A stretch of DNA of 64,000 bases from Coriaria nepalensis (GCA_027186245.1 CP114493.1:5835501-5899500), one strand, 5' to 3'; shown: positions 1 through 10,489, counted from the first letter of the stretch. Translations and numbers: made by a program. Notes: generated from the sequence alone by a model not told the origin.

Positions 1-921
1 CCCTCATCTCTCAAATTATTTGCCAACTATCCTTCTGGTTCTCCGTTAAAGATCTTGAACCCCTGTCATACTTTCTAAGTGTTGAGGTACTCCCTTACTT
101 AGAGGGGATTTTTCTGACTCAACAAAAGTACATCTTGGACGTGTTAACTCCTCATAAAATGGATGGTGCTCGTCTTCTTCACACACCAATGGCACCATCT
201 ACTTCTCTTTCAAAAATTGACTCTTCCGACCTGGCCGATGCTACGATCTATCGTCAAGCTATAGGTGCCTTCTAATATCTTACTCTTACCCGATCAGATA
301 TCTCATTCCCGATTAGTTGTCTTGCTCAGTTTATGGCTGCTCCCATGCTCACACATTGGTCTACTGTTAAGCGTCTTCGTCGTTACCTCAAGGGTACCCT
401 CGGTCACGGCCTACTCCTCAGCAGATCTCTCATGATTTTACTATTACTACCTGTTTTGATGCTGATTGGCCCAAGAATCCCACTGATTGCACCTCCACTT
501 CGGAATTTATCGTATTTCTTGGTTCTAATTTGATTGCGTTAAGCTCTCGTAAACAACGTGCCATTGCTCACTCTTCCACTGAGGTTGAATATTAGGCTCT
601 TACTTGCACCACCTCCGAAGTCCGCTGGATACAAAACCTCTTCTCTGAGTCATTTTGTGTCCATGTCCTCCTCTTATCTTCTGTGACAACATCGGTGCCA
701 CACATATATCCCTCAACCCGGTCATGCATTCTTGTGTGAAACACATTTCTATTAACAATCACTTTGTTCGGGATCTTGTCACTAAAGGTTTCCTCATTGT
801 TTCTCACATCTCGACCATTGATCAACTTGTTGATTTACTTACTAAACCTCTTAGTCGGTCCCATTTTCAGTTTTCGCATGACAAAATCTCCATTGCTGAT
901 GACACAACCATTTTACGGGGG
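1..921 (+). mobile_element. Ty1/copia retrotransposon, 3' part of pol (RT C-terminus and RNase H), defective
   Basis: Translated in shifting frames, this stretch reads as the end of a copia reverse transcriptase (a YFLGVE-like segment, then a TPM...S stretch and a YLTLTRSDISF-like segment around 270-310). RNase H follows, with an SSTE(V/A)EY-like motif near 575-595, FCDNIGA near 668-690, an HFVRD-like segment near 760-775 and DLLTKPLS near 830-855. An in-frame stop follows the EVEY motif, and frames change near 130, 275, 530 and 650, so it cannot be translated whole. The element continues off the left edge. Its closest relative in the window is the copia fragment at 60.8-62.8 kb on the other strand. 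In the family this enzyme makes cDNA from the element RNA inside virus-like particles. Confidence 0.85.
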
Positions 922-1095
922 CGTATAACAGAAATATCAAATCTATGATTTCCTCCTCAAATCAAGGTTTTATTTATTTTTTATGATTATGTACAAATTT
1001 GTAGTGATTTCCTTAACCAGCTAAGTCTGTATATATGTATCCCTACATATACACGGGTTAAACATCAATCCAATTCAAAGCATTTTTTTATAACA
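922..1095 (+). repeat. Putative 3' LTR of the left-edge copia element
   Basis: Directly after the RNase H reading frame comes a short purine-rich tract (acgggggcg, about 915-923), as expected of a polypurine tract. An AT-rich stretch follows, with a TATA-like tatatatgtatcc near 1030. This is the expected position of a short 3' LTR. The end is uncertain (between about 1080 and 1100) because the 5' LTR lies outside the window and cannot be compared. Confidence 0.45.
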
Positions 1096-1261
1096 TTACA
1101 AACTCGTTTAGATTATTTTTCAACAATCTGTTCTTCTTGACTCTCTTCTGCCCAATCCTTCATATCCTCTTTATGACAAATCACAACAACCAAACTCCAT
1201 GATTGATTACTTGGGAAAGTGTAGGAGACAGTAAACAAAGACAAGCCAATGGCTCGTTGAA

Positions 1262-1946
1262 TGAAGAGGATTGCATCTCGTCCTTAGCTTCATAAAGAAA
1301 ATGGTTTATAAGATGAAAGGGTATAAGCAAAATGACTTGCTCTATAGTTGCCGGTGCATTGGATCTTCATATGGGTGGTCAATTATTGAAGACAAAAAAA
1401 ATTGTTTACATCTTCTCAACCCATATGGGCCATCTAGCGCTCATATTGAACTACCACGATTTGATTGCAGTGATTGTTTTAGTAAAGCAATTTTATTGTT
1501 TGATCCACCTAAAGAGAACAGTTATATGGTGGCGATGATTTTTTATTTTATAACTCTTGCTTTCTATAAAAATGGAGATAAAGGATGGATTATCTTCTAT
1601 AACGTCGGTATGTCGTATTTCAACAGGACTGTCTCAAAGAGATCGAGAACTTTATATTTCGATGGTTCCATTAGTATATCATCTTTTGGGTTCTAGTGAT
1701 ACTTTTATTCAAGTTTGGGATTTTCTGACACCTTTCCCTATTAAAAGAATGAACATTTCGCCTTCATTTGCTCAGAGGATGGACCGTCGCCATTGTAGAT
1801 TGTTCCATGAGAGCCGATACTTTGTGGAATCATTGTGTGAGCTTTTGTTGGTACGAAAGTTCATTTATGTGAATAATGAAGTGATACTTGGAGGCAGACT
1901 TTTTTGTACGTGTTGGAAAATTTTTGAATTGAATGAAAATTCTTAA
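1262..1946 (+). pseudogene. DUF295 / KIB1-type F-box beta-propeller gene fragment, decayed
   Basis: Two overlapping frames join into one DUF295-like sequence. The first (about 1271-1600) has a C-x-GSS-x-GW motif, an NP-x-G...LP segment, FSKAILLFDPP, and LAFYKNGDKGW. The second (about 1557-1946) has QVWDFL, the MNISPSFAQR segment and RLFHESRYFVESLCELLLV. These are hallmarks of the plant DUF295 beta-propeller family, usually C-terminal to an F-box. The F-box end is missing and at least one frameshift lies near 1590. No plausible start is seen, so I read it as a truncated pseudogene. It sits between a copia LTR and an endogenous virus. Confidence 0.75.
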
Positions 1947-2476
1947 TTCTCATAACTCTCAGATTAATTGTGGTAATTCCTAATTTTAATTTAGATTTTA
2001 ATTTTCCATAATAGACGAATTAATAAGTGATTAATCTAGCTGTAACTCTCGAATTACTATGTAATTAATTTATTATAATTCTCCCTCACATGAAATATTA
2101 TAAATTGGTTCTCCCATTTGGAAATTTCACAACCAAAAGCAACTCTCCTTCCTACAAAAATTGTTTTCACTCTAGAGCTCTAAGTTCATATGATAGTATT
2201 TGGATATTAAGAAGTTCGCCATAATTAGTGGAGGTGCAACTACTTAATTCGCTCTCTGTTGTATCTTGGGGGAGACATACGCCAAAATATCCTAACACCG
2301 GCAGAAAAGATGAATATGTTTTAAGAAAACTGTAAACTTCCATAGATCTCAGACTCATTTTCCTATCATCGTTCATTTCCATTTGTGAATTTCTTTTCTC
2401 CGCATTCTAGTTTTATTTTATAGCACTGACAATTTGGTTTTGTTATATTGCTAATGTTTACAAAATGACATGTTGT
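1947..2476. other. Non-coding AT-rich spacer
   Basis: No recognisable gene. The short reading frame on the minus strand (2167-2382) has no familiar motif. Confidence 0.5.
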
Positions 2477-2511
2477 CTTTAGGTGGATCAAACAATAAAA
2501 TTGCTTTACTA
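2477..2511 (-). repeat. 35-bp inverted copy of a piece of the DUF295 pseudogene at the virus junction
   Basis: These 35 bases are the exact reverse complement of 1480-1514, the part of the DUF295 pseudogene encoding SKAILLFDPPK. Similarity fades within a few bases on the left. It ends 6 bases before the viral primer-binding site. It could be filler DNA copied during end-joining integration of the virus, or the edge of a second inverted DUF295 copy. Confidence 0.8.
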
Positions 2512-2517
2512 TCCTAT

Positions 2518-2530
2518 TGGTATCAGAGCC
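2518..2530 (+). promoter_or_regulatory. Primer-binding site for initiator tRNA-Met (viral 5' edge)
   Basis: TGGTATCAGAGCC is the complement of the 3' end of plant initiator tRNA-Met, the usual caulimovirid minus-strand primer. Host-like DNA ends within about 6 bases upstream. An ATG opening a viral-like frame follows 7 bases downstream at 2538. Confidence 0.85.
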
Positions 2531-2537
2531 TAAAGTT

Positions 2538-3664
2538 ATGGCAAATCCCCCTGCTCCTAGCTCCCAGATTGTTCCTCGCCCTCATAACTAGTTGTCTTCT
2601 TCTGTTTCCATTAATCCCCTACTATTAAGAAGACCCATTCCTCCAGAATAACCAATCTAGTTAAATATACCTATATTCTTGAAGGCGCTCAGATCTCTGA
2701 GACAGCTCTACCAATTTTAAGCCCGTACAACATCTTTAAGCGTCATAAGAGTTTTACCAGAACCATCCGACAGCTTGTTAGTACTCCTCGACCCCCTGTC
2801 AAGGAATATGTCCAATCCACTAGGTTGGAAAAGTGCTTAATTCCCTCAACCTTCAAAGAACAGTACGTTAATCTTACCATCGACCCCCAAATGGTAACCC
2901 AATGGATCAGAGAAGGTTACTCTCATCTCCATCCTGGAGCTATTAGGGTAGTCCTTACCTTACATGGCCGTAAGGGTCTCCCTGTGACAGTCAGGATCTC
3001 CCTCCTTAACTCCTTGTTCACCAAGTATGACCAAGCGGTTATTGGAACGTCAATCACCACACTTAATGCCGGAAGCATATGCCTGACTTTTTACCCTAAT
3101 TTTAACCTTCCCCTTCTAGATCCAAACATTTCCCAGTTCTTAAAAATCCAACTTCAGGTCTCTAGAATCTCTATGGTTCCTATTGCCTATATGGCCATAC
3201 TCCACCACCAGCTAGCCTACCGCCTGTAAGATCATGCAATCGACCTTCCACTACTAGGCACTTTCGCTGATACTCTTCTCATCACAGCCAAAAGAGAAGA
3301 AGATGTTCCTACCATCATCTAGATTCCGAGACAGATTGCTAGAGAGCAACTTCTAAAGATGATGCCCTTAGAGTGGGTCACCAACTACGAGAAGCTTTTG
3401 AAGACATGGCTCCTGTTACGATCCAAGAAGTGGAGATCACCCACCTACCAAATGGATTGGTAAAGACTAAGTTCAACGCCGCAGAACCTAATATGGAAGA
3501 ACCCATTTTCCAAAGCATGATGATAACTCCTGTGAACTTTGAGAAGGAGATACCGGTCTATTCTTTCAATGCAGATAATACGGTCACGTACACTGACAAG
3601 ATACATGGTCATTTCATTTGGGATATGGACATTTCCAGATGCGATCCAGGATGCTCCTGCTGAA
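2538..3664 (+). pseudogene. Viral movement protein (30K superfamily) region, broken
   Basis: In the family this protein moves virus from cell to cell through plasmodesmata. The best open stretch is 2825-3229, with the GYSHLH, LTLHGRKG, AVIGT and YPNFNL motifs of the caulimovirid 30K family. An Asn stands in the ISLLN segment where I expect the near-invariant Asp of 30K proteins. A later piece (3373-3663) has the EEPIFQS and GHFIWDMD...C segment typical of petu-/florendovirus N-termini. Stops occur after 2588, near 3228 and near 3329. Frames change near 2610 (frame 3 to 2) and 3400 (2 to 1). The ATG at 2538 is soon followed by stops, so the product is not made. Confidence 0.8.
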
Positions 3665-4859
3665 GGCCCTCTATGCCTAAAGAGCCATGCAGCCCAAAGC
3701 CAAGGTGAAAGTTTAAACCAGGTGATCCAGATTCTCCTTGGAAAGGAATAAGGACTCCGCAAAAGCCCTTAGACTTCTACGAAGAAGCCTTAAAAATCCT
3801 TGAAGCTTAAGGATATTTGCATCCTCAGATCAAAGCTTTACAAGAAAGCCAAGCCCCTAAGCCAATCCTGTGCTATATGGCCTCCAGTTATGATCAGGAG
3901 TTCCCCCCGCTCCACCCATATGTGGAAGAATCTTCCCAGATCTCAATGAGGCCTTTTGTTCAGCCTTTAGAGGTCTTTCCTGATGGAAGGAAGAAGCAGA
4001 TTACTCAAGCCGAGGAAGTTTTTAACTGGCAATCCAGGAATGCCAGATCCCAGAACCAACTCATGAAAGCTATAGATCACAAGCTCGAGCAAACGGCTTC
4101 CCAATCTAGCCTTATAGCCAGCAGACTTGAAGGGCTAGACCAGGATCTGAAAAGAATCTACCGAAGCTCCAAGGTAGAATAGCACAGCTTGATGCAGATT
4201 TAAGGGCCCAGATTGATCGAGGGCAGTTTGACACCTCTTTCAGTGCTAAAGAAAGGGAAATCACTTGCCTCAAGAAAGAAGTCGAAAGAATCCATTTGGA
4301 TATAGATAGGGAGAGAGCAGCGAGAGCTATGTCACCAACTTTTCGGGATCCTTTTGCCATCTCTCCGAGCTACAAGCCGTCCAAAGCATAAGATTATTCA
4401 AAGCAGTTCAAGATGTTTCATGAGGTCTATAGGAGACACTCTACTCCTAAGTTGTCCCCTAAACCTGCTCAAAACCAGTCGGATACGAAAGGAAGAGGAA
4501 TTGCAGCAAGGAAAAGGAGGCAAAAAATACTCCCAAGGCGTTAACTATCCGAGAACCTGTACTAAGCGACTCTAGTGATGAGGAAATTTATGTTATCCAA
4601 GACTCAGATAGTTCACCAACCGCCTCCGAAGAATCTGAGACAATCCAAACCTCTAGTTCTGAGACTTCAAAAGAGTCTGAAAACTTCCAAACCCCTAGTC
4701 CTGTAGATGGTGCTCGAACCCACATATGATGATGGCCTCTCCATCTACCTCAGGGTAGCCACCTAATACTCCTGAAGAAGATCCCATTGTGGAAGAGCTA
4801 TTTGAAGACCCTGATCCCGCAAGACGGCCCTCTCGAGAACCAAAACCTTCCAACGGCCC
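3665..4859 (+). pseudogene. Viral polyprotein spacer: coiled-coil and acidic Ser/Glu-rich segment, broken
   Basis: Between movement protein and capsid lies a region in several frames. 3817-4182 contains an AEEVFNWQSRNA-like segment followed by a heptad-like LEQ...SRLEGLDQDL stretch. The helix-forming pattern continues in another frame at about 4172-4380 (ISPSYK end). From about 4570 to 4700 the sequence is rich in Asp, Glu and Ser. This matches the linker before the capsid domain of petu-/florendoviruses. There is a frame change near 4180 and stops near 4726 and 4758. Confidence 0.65.
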
Positions 4860-5901
4860 CTAATTCACCTTTGAAGGATTGGACCCTAAGGAATGGAGAA
4901 GCATGATCCATGAATTTGGAGCTTGGATTGATTTATAGATGAACAGAGCTAACAGAACTCTTGAGGAAATCCTTAAGGAATTCTCTTCCCACTTTATGAG
5001 CACTCTTTGGGACTGGTACCAATCGCTTGGGGAGTACAGAAAAATCCAACTTGTCAGGAGCCCAGACGCTTCTCATTTTTTGGGAATTATATTGAAGGAA
5101 TTCATTGGAGAATTTCAACTTATAGATAAGCAAGCACGCCAAGAATATTTTGAAATGAAGTGTTGTTCCCTAAAAAGGAAAGATCTTGATAAACATTTTA
5201 AAAGGATGTTTGACAAGTACTATATGCTCAATGGGCTCAATGATGAAACCCTCAGACAAGTCTACATCAATTCCCTACCAGGAGAACTCCAGCCAGAATT
5301 GCAAAGGCAAATGGCGTCGGCCCGCAAGGATTTGAGAGAAATCTCCCTTGGGGAGATTCATCAAATGGCCCTGGCCTCGGTCGAAAACATTTGTGATACC
5401 CAGACACTACTAGCTCGAATGCTCAAAGAAAAATCAAAGTTCAGCTCTGTCTGCAAAAAGCCCCATCTGAAGATTAAGTGCAAAGATGACAAGGGCGACT
5501 GCAAGAATAAGAAGAAGTCCCATTATTTCACTGAACCTCCCACTGAGAAGAGGAAGACCAAAAGGTTTAGATTCTTCAAAAAGAAGAAAGGCAAAGGGTT
5601 CAAGAAATCAAAATCATCCAGGTGCTTCATCTGTAACAACAAAGGACACTTTGCTAAGTCGTGCCCCAATAAAACTAAGCAGTCTGCCAGGATGATCAAC
5701 TAAGTAAGAACTGCTGACCCAGAGTATGATTCTGAAGTTGATCTTGAATCGCTCTACTCGGAACAATCAGGTCTTGATAGTGATACATTCTTCGTCCTTC
5801 CTGATGTCTCTAACGATGACCTATACCAAGAGATGGACTTAGACTCTTCCGGCACTTTTGCCGTCCAGCTCGTTAAGGAAGCCCAGCTACCCAGGAGATA
5901 A
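4860..5901 (+). pseudogene. Viral capsid/nucleocapsid region with CCHC zinc knuckle, broken
   Basis: The open part (4939-5703, 254 residues) begins with a W-rich helical capsid-like segment (EWRSMIHEFGAWIDL just upstream, WDWYQSLGEYR near 5007-5040). It continues through a region resembling caulimovirid coat proteins, then a Lys/Arg-rich tract (5500-5620) and one CX2CX4HX4C knuckle at 5623-5664 (CFICNNKGHFAKSC). The knuckle binds genomic RNA in this family. Stops at 4936-4938 and 5701-5703 interrupt the frame. An acidic tail follows in the same frame to 5901, after which the frame changes. Confidence 0.8.
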
Positions 5902-6240
5902 TACAGTTGGCCCATGCACTGGTCACCAGCCTGCACATAGAGGCAAAGATTCTAACAGAGAAATTTGCAAAGCCCATAAAGGTCATTGCGTACGTGGACA
6001 CTGAAGCTTACAAGTCTATGTTGAACCCGAAAGTCCTCCCCTCCGCTTATTGGAACATGCAAGAGCAGCATTTCAGAGCCGCTAATGGGGAACTGTTTAC
6101 AACCTCTTTAGTAACCAAGAAAAGGGTTGGAATACGCCTATTCCCTGACTGTACAGTTTGGGTAAAGTTGATAGGTAGCCCGTTGCCTGGCAAAGACTTA
6201 CTCTTAGGCTGGGACGTCTACTGCCAGTTCTAAAACCTCC
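5902..6240 (+). pseudogene. Viral aspartic protease region, active site altered
   Basis: The frame 5907-6233 has the hydrophobic-Asp-Thr core of a retropepsin-like protease (VDT at 5994-6002) and a C-terminal LLLGWDV-like segment. The residue after Asp-Thr is Glu (codon 6003-6005) where retroviral-type proteases need Gly, so the site as it stands should be inactive. A stop at 6231-6233 separates it from the RT region in the same frame. In the family this protease cuts the polyprotein. Confidence 0.7.
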
Positions 6241-7745
6241 GGATCCTTCCCAAGGGCATCCAATTCAAACAAGACTTCAAGCCTTTCTTAGATACCCATA
6301 AACTATACACTGTCCAAGACGTTCCTGATTATCAACCACTAATAAAAAAGGTAGGGAGATTCTTTGCTAAAAGCCATGTTGAATTTTCCCATCCAAATCC
6401 ACTATGGAAAAATGAAGCCTTCTTTGTGGCTCTCCTTTTCAAGCTTACATAAGATATCAGCCCTACCAAGGCATCACATCCAGGGATGACCCCTTCCGAT
6501 CTTCTGCTAGCCCGACAAGAATGTGAAGCTGTTTTCCTCCAAGGCTTAATTGAACCTACCAGCTCGCCTTGGGCATGCAAAGCTTTCTATGTGGAGAAGC
6601 ATGCTGAGAAAGCTAGAAGGAAAAAGAGACTTGTGATTGATTATAAACCTTTGAACCGATTCCTAATGGATGACAAGTTTCCTCTTCCTAATCTCTCCTC
6701 TTTCTTGATCCACCTAGGAGACGCCAAGATTTTCTCCCTGTTTGACCTAAAAGGCGCTTTATGGCAACTAGGAATCCAACCTGAAGATAAGCCCAAGACT
6801 GCCTTTTGTATTCCTAATGCCCAGTACCAATGGAAAGTTCTCCCCTTCGGCTTAAAGACTGCGCCCTCCTTATTCCAGAAAGCCATGACCAGAATCTTCC
6901 AACCTATTCTCGATACATCCCTCATCTATATTGACGATGTCCTACTGTTCAGCAGGACCCATGAAGAACACCAGAAGCTTCTCCATCAGTTCCTAAGCAT
7001 CATCGACGCTCATGGCATTATGCTGTCTGAATGAAAGAGCCGCATTGTGACAGAAGAAGTTGATTTCCTAGGAATGCATATTTCTAATGGACAGTTCTCT
7101 CCTAGCCCTCATATCTCCCAAGAATTACTAAAATTCCCTGACAAAGACCTCACTACCAAACAAGTCCAGCAATTCCTTGGGATTGTCAATTACATAAGGG
7201 ATTTCATCCCCTAGGTCTCTAAGCTAATCAGTCGTCTCTCAGACATGTTAAAAAAGAATTCCCCCCTCATAGGGATTACCTCAGACAGAGGCAGTTCTGA
7301 AGCCCAAACAGGTTTGCCAAACTCCCCCTCCTTTACATATACCTACTACTGGTCAAAGGATTCTACGGACCGATGCCTCAGATTTACATTGGGGAGCTAT
7401 CCTTCTTGAAGAGCTCGGTGGAAAAAGATATTATTGTGCTTATGGAAGCAGGAAATTCAAACCAGGACAAACCCATTATCATACAGTTTATAAGGATGTT
7501 CTCGCAGTCAAATATGGAATAGAAAAGTTTAACTTCTTCCTTCGAGGGCATGAATTCAAGATAGAAATGGATAATTCCTCATTTCCTAGAGTCCTGGAAT
7601 TAAAAAATAAAGTCCTGCCTGATCCTGTTCTTTTAAGGCTAAGAGCCTGGTTCGACAGGTATAACTTCTCCTCCTCCCACTTAAAAGGCTCCCAGAACAT
7701 CATTCTGGATATGGTTTCCAGACCCCCTCCAATCCGCATGATCAA
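6241..7745 (+). pseudogene. Viral reverse transcriptase and RNase H region, broken
   Basis: RT is in frame 3. It includes the RLVIDYKPLN segment, FSLFDLKGALWQLGI, the PFGLKTAPSLFQ motif, and a YIDD catalytic box at 6927-6938. A stop at 7032-7034 ends the longest open part (6486-7034) and another lies near 7213. The frame changes near 7310. RNase H then runs in frame 1 with a TDASDLHWGA-like first catalytic segment (about 7369-7398), a YGSRKFKPGQ-like segment, and AVKYGIEKFNFFL near 7504-7542. The RT box is intact but the chain is not. This lineage makes DNA from pregenomic RNA in the cytoplasm. Confidence 0.88.
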
Positions 7746-8961
7746 GCCTACATGCACTTTCCCAATTATCTGCCCTATTCTCCCTCTTGAAGAATATGAG
7801 CCCAGTGAAGATTACGATGCCATTATCTCTCTCCCTGCCACTGTCAAATGGGACCTTCCTCCTGGTCTCTCTGCTCAATCGACGTGTGAAGAAATCTATT
7901 CCTTTACCATAGCAAATGTCAAACATTTTAGGGATCTGATAGTCGGCCAAGAATACGTTCATCATTTTCCTCCATGGGTTACTCAGCATTCCATAGACCT
8001 ATTTATCATCTATCCCCAGGATGCAGCCTCATACAACTCCTAGACTCTCTCCTATCTATGGTGTGTATCTACGCTATTCACCCATCCAGTCTTGTTCTCT
8101 CTAAGCAGGCTGCATGACCACCTACTCAACTCCAACAACCAGACCTCTCTTATCTGGACATTCCTCGAATGGTTCGCACCCCTTTCATGGTGGAGGAAAG
8201 AGCTCTATAGACACATTAGTCAATATGATATCTGGAACCTTAGCCAACCCATCAGCAATACTATCTCAACCATCTTCATGTTTTCCAGGCCGTACTCGTT
8301 TAATAGAGTTCTACAAACCCTCTCTACTAGGAATACAACATACTTCTTCCAGATCATCTATCATTTACCTAGCCAATACCCTTACATAAAGTCATGTCTT
8401 AAGGATTTCTTAGCCCTCGCTAATTCTGCCGTCACTCCGGATGGGTACCAGATCTCAATCCTCCCTTCCCCTCTCAGGATTCCTGATATAGGACCAGATT
8501 CCCAACCTCCTGAAGATGGGCTTGGACCTGGAAGCTATCTCATGAACCCCTATCAGCCTAATCCAGACCCTCTTGATACTCTCATGTATTCGTTAAGCCC
8601 AGATACGCAAAAGCCCACGGAATACAAAATAATAACCCAGGGCTCCTCCTGGAAAAGGCCTTATGCTTCGCCGGCCCATGATGATATGCAGGCCCCAAAC
8701 TCTTCCCAACAGAACGAGGCCACAGCCAATCCCCCCACACCGTATCCAGAATATAGCACCCAAGCCTGGCACTTCCCTCACTCGGTCTAGGACCAGGCTC
8801 CCTTAACAGATCTTCCTACAAGGCCTACTTTGACCAAGGTTACCACCATTGACAGACGACTGTTTGACTTCAGTTTTGACACTGGTATAAAACCATACGA
8901 GGTCCCCACTTCTAGAAGATACAAAGACCCGCTTGGAGATTTCAGCTCGGATGACGACTAA
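7746..8961 (+). pseudogene. Viral post-RNase H region (florendovirus ORF2-like or polyprotein C-terminus), unknown function
   Basis: The frame used by RNase H continues, with only two stops (8041-8043 and 8788-8790), to a final TAA at 8959-8961. I see no catalytic motif. The region is rich in aromatic residues (WTFLEWFAPLSWWRKEL near 8157-8201, several FFQIIYH-like runs), then Pro-rich from about 8450, and ends acidic (SSDDD). The second endogenous virus at 19.6-20.5 kb has a related stretch with the WWRKEL-like box and an acidic end, so the region belongs to the virus rather than to flanking DNA. Confidence 0.65.
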
Positions 8962-9117
8962 GAAACATTCCCTTCTTATCCACTAGGATACTGTTTTCTT
9001 ATCTAAAAGTTTGTCGGCCTTAACTTGTAAAAGTTTGCCGTTCTTATCTTAAAAGAGTCTGTCAGCCATATCAGATTTGTCGGGCTTATCCTCTCAGCAG
9101 ACCTCCTTTCTTCCTCC

Positions 9118-9175
9118 TATAAAAGAAAGGGTCCACTTCTTTGTATGGAGGGCTTTTGGAAAGTAATAATAAAAA
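9118..9175 (+). promoter_or_regulatory. Viral promoter TATA box and poly(A) signal
   Basis: TATAAAA at 9118-9124 is followed about 45 bases later by AATAAAAA (from 9168). A TATA box closely followed by a poly(A) signal is the usual arrangement of the pregenomic RNA promoter and terminal redundancy in caulimovirids. Transcription would start around 9145-9155 and run through the leader to the primer-binding site at 9550. Whether it is active here is unknown. Confidence 0.6.
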
Positions 9176-9350
9176 TTTCTAGTTTTCATGATAAGCATAA
9201 CCTCTCTCCTTAGCTCTTAGCTAAGTCGGAGTGTATAAGAGAGAAACCAGAATAGTTAACAAGCAGTCAGACAGGTCTGCCATAAGTCCTTAAAGGTGTT
9301 GGGCCACAGGATAAGTTCTGCATCCCTGATATCTGCTCCGTCTATCCCTT

Positions 9351-9490
9351 AGACCCCGTCTTACCTTTTAGCTCATTTCTCTCTCTATTGTCCCCTATTG
9401 ATTCCCCTTCCTCTCTCTATCCTAAGACCCCGTCTTACCTTTTAGCTCATCTCTGTTGTCCCCTATTGATTCCCCTTCCTCTCTCTATCC
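9351..9490 (+). repeat. Imperfect tandem duplication (74-bp spacing) in the viral leader
   Basis: AGACCCCGTCTTACC begins at 9351 and again at 9425. The two copies run in parallel through TTTTAGCTCAT and CCCCTATTGATTCCCC. The second lacks about 8 bases of a CT-rich run. The unit is strongly pyrimidine-rich. Confidence 0.9.
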
Positions 9491-9501
9491 TATGGATTTA
9501 T

Positions 9502-9696
9502 GATAGTTTCATCTATCATTCTGATTAGGATATCATTTTTCAGATTAATTGGTATCAGAGCCCTAAGTCGACCTTGGGCACCCGAGTTCGAATCCTCGCA
9601 GGAGTGAATCCCATTTAAGAGGGTCGTTGGGGAGGCAGGAAATATTTAAGATAGTTTCAGCCGTCATTCTGACTGAGATATCCTTTTCAGAAATAT
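9502..9696 (+). repeat. Viral leader module: direct repeats flanking a second PBS and a B-box/T-arm-like site
   Basis: A ~47-bp sequence starting GATAGTTTCA at 9502 recurs at 9650 (spacing 148). Both copies contain TCATTCTGA and end in a TTTTCAGA-like stretch. The first copy runs straight into TGGTATCAGAGCC (9550-9562), a complete primer-binding site. GTTCGAATCC (9586-9595), identical to a tRNA T-loop/pol III B box, lies 24 bases further. The second copy ends where the next primer-binding site would begin, and viral-looking sequence stops there. The second virus copy near 21.1 kb has the same layout. Confidence 0.75.
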
Positions 9697-10489
9697 TTCT
9701 TTCCTATAAAATCTATTTTTTGAAAATTCTGCACCATTTTCCTTTTTTTTCTTTTTTTTTTTTCTATTTACTATTTTTTACAGTTCACTGTACATTATAT
9801 TTACACTATATTTCCTACACTTCGTCCTATACTTTTTCTAGTATATAAGTTGGACATGTATGAGAACAAATGGTCTTCAGTTGAGTCTCTAAATGATCGC
9901 ATTCTTGTTTTAAATTCGAGTAATTCGATACTGGTGTCTTCAAAAAAATTCTTGTTTTTTCTTTTCTTTTATAAGAAGGTGTTTTCCTTTTTTTGAGTTG
10001 TTTGCTGATCACAAGTTATAGAAGAATCTCTAGAGATAATTACAATTTAAAGAATAATTCTGGAGAGAATCTCGAGTATTTATATAGTAATTAAATCACA
10101 TCATATATTACATATTATGTTTATGTATAATATACTATATATTTAACTGTTTATATAATAGTTAAAAGATCTGAATCCAAATTCGATATTTTAATGTAAT
10201 TTGCCAGGCAGATGAGAGAGTTACAATCTAAACTATATCATACTTTCTTTCTTAGGTCAGAACTAATAATCAATACTTGGAACTAACATTTTTGGCTCTT
10301 ACTTTAGAGACCATAAATCAAGTAGTTTTGTTTTTGAGCTATATTCAGAAGGAGAAGATGTTTGGAGGGGCAGCACAAAAACATACAATTTTGATACATT
10401 CTTATATATATTCAGCATCTTGAACTTAGGCCTAATCAGGTTTAGTTTTTTTCTTTTTCTTTTGGGCCTAATCAGGTTTAGTTGATCAA
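9697..10489. other. Non-coding AT-rich stretch
   Basis: T-rich runs near 9741-9765 and low-complexity AT DNA. A 20-bp sequence (GGCCTAATCAGGTTTAGTT) appears twice, near 10428 and 10466. No gene recognised. Confidence 0.5.

Larger units (their letters stand above)
2518..9696 (+). mobile_element. Endogenous pararetrovirus 1 (Caulimoviridae, Florendovirus/Petuvirus-like), nearly genome-length, defective
   Basis: The order is primer-binding site, 30K movement protein, spacer, capsid with zinc knuckle, aspartic protease, RT, RNase H, a C-terminal region of unknown role, then a TATA box, AATAAA, leader and a second primer-binding site. This is a caulimovirid genome read once around. The distance between the two primer-binding sites is 7,032 bp, within the usual 7-8 kb genome size. 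There is no integrase. Domain order and the post-RNase H region suggest florendo- or petuvirus relatives, but I cannot place the genus without alignment. The coding region is broken by many stops and at least five frame changes (near 2610, 3400, 4180, 5895 and 7310), so no intact polyprotein is encoded. Confidence 0.88.

Noticed and set aside
9550..9600. A tRNA gene in the viral leader (TTGGTATCAGAGC plus GTTCGAATCC)
   Set aside because: No acceptor stem pairs across the segment and the first part is a primer-binding site. It is only tRNA-like in the T-arm part.
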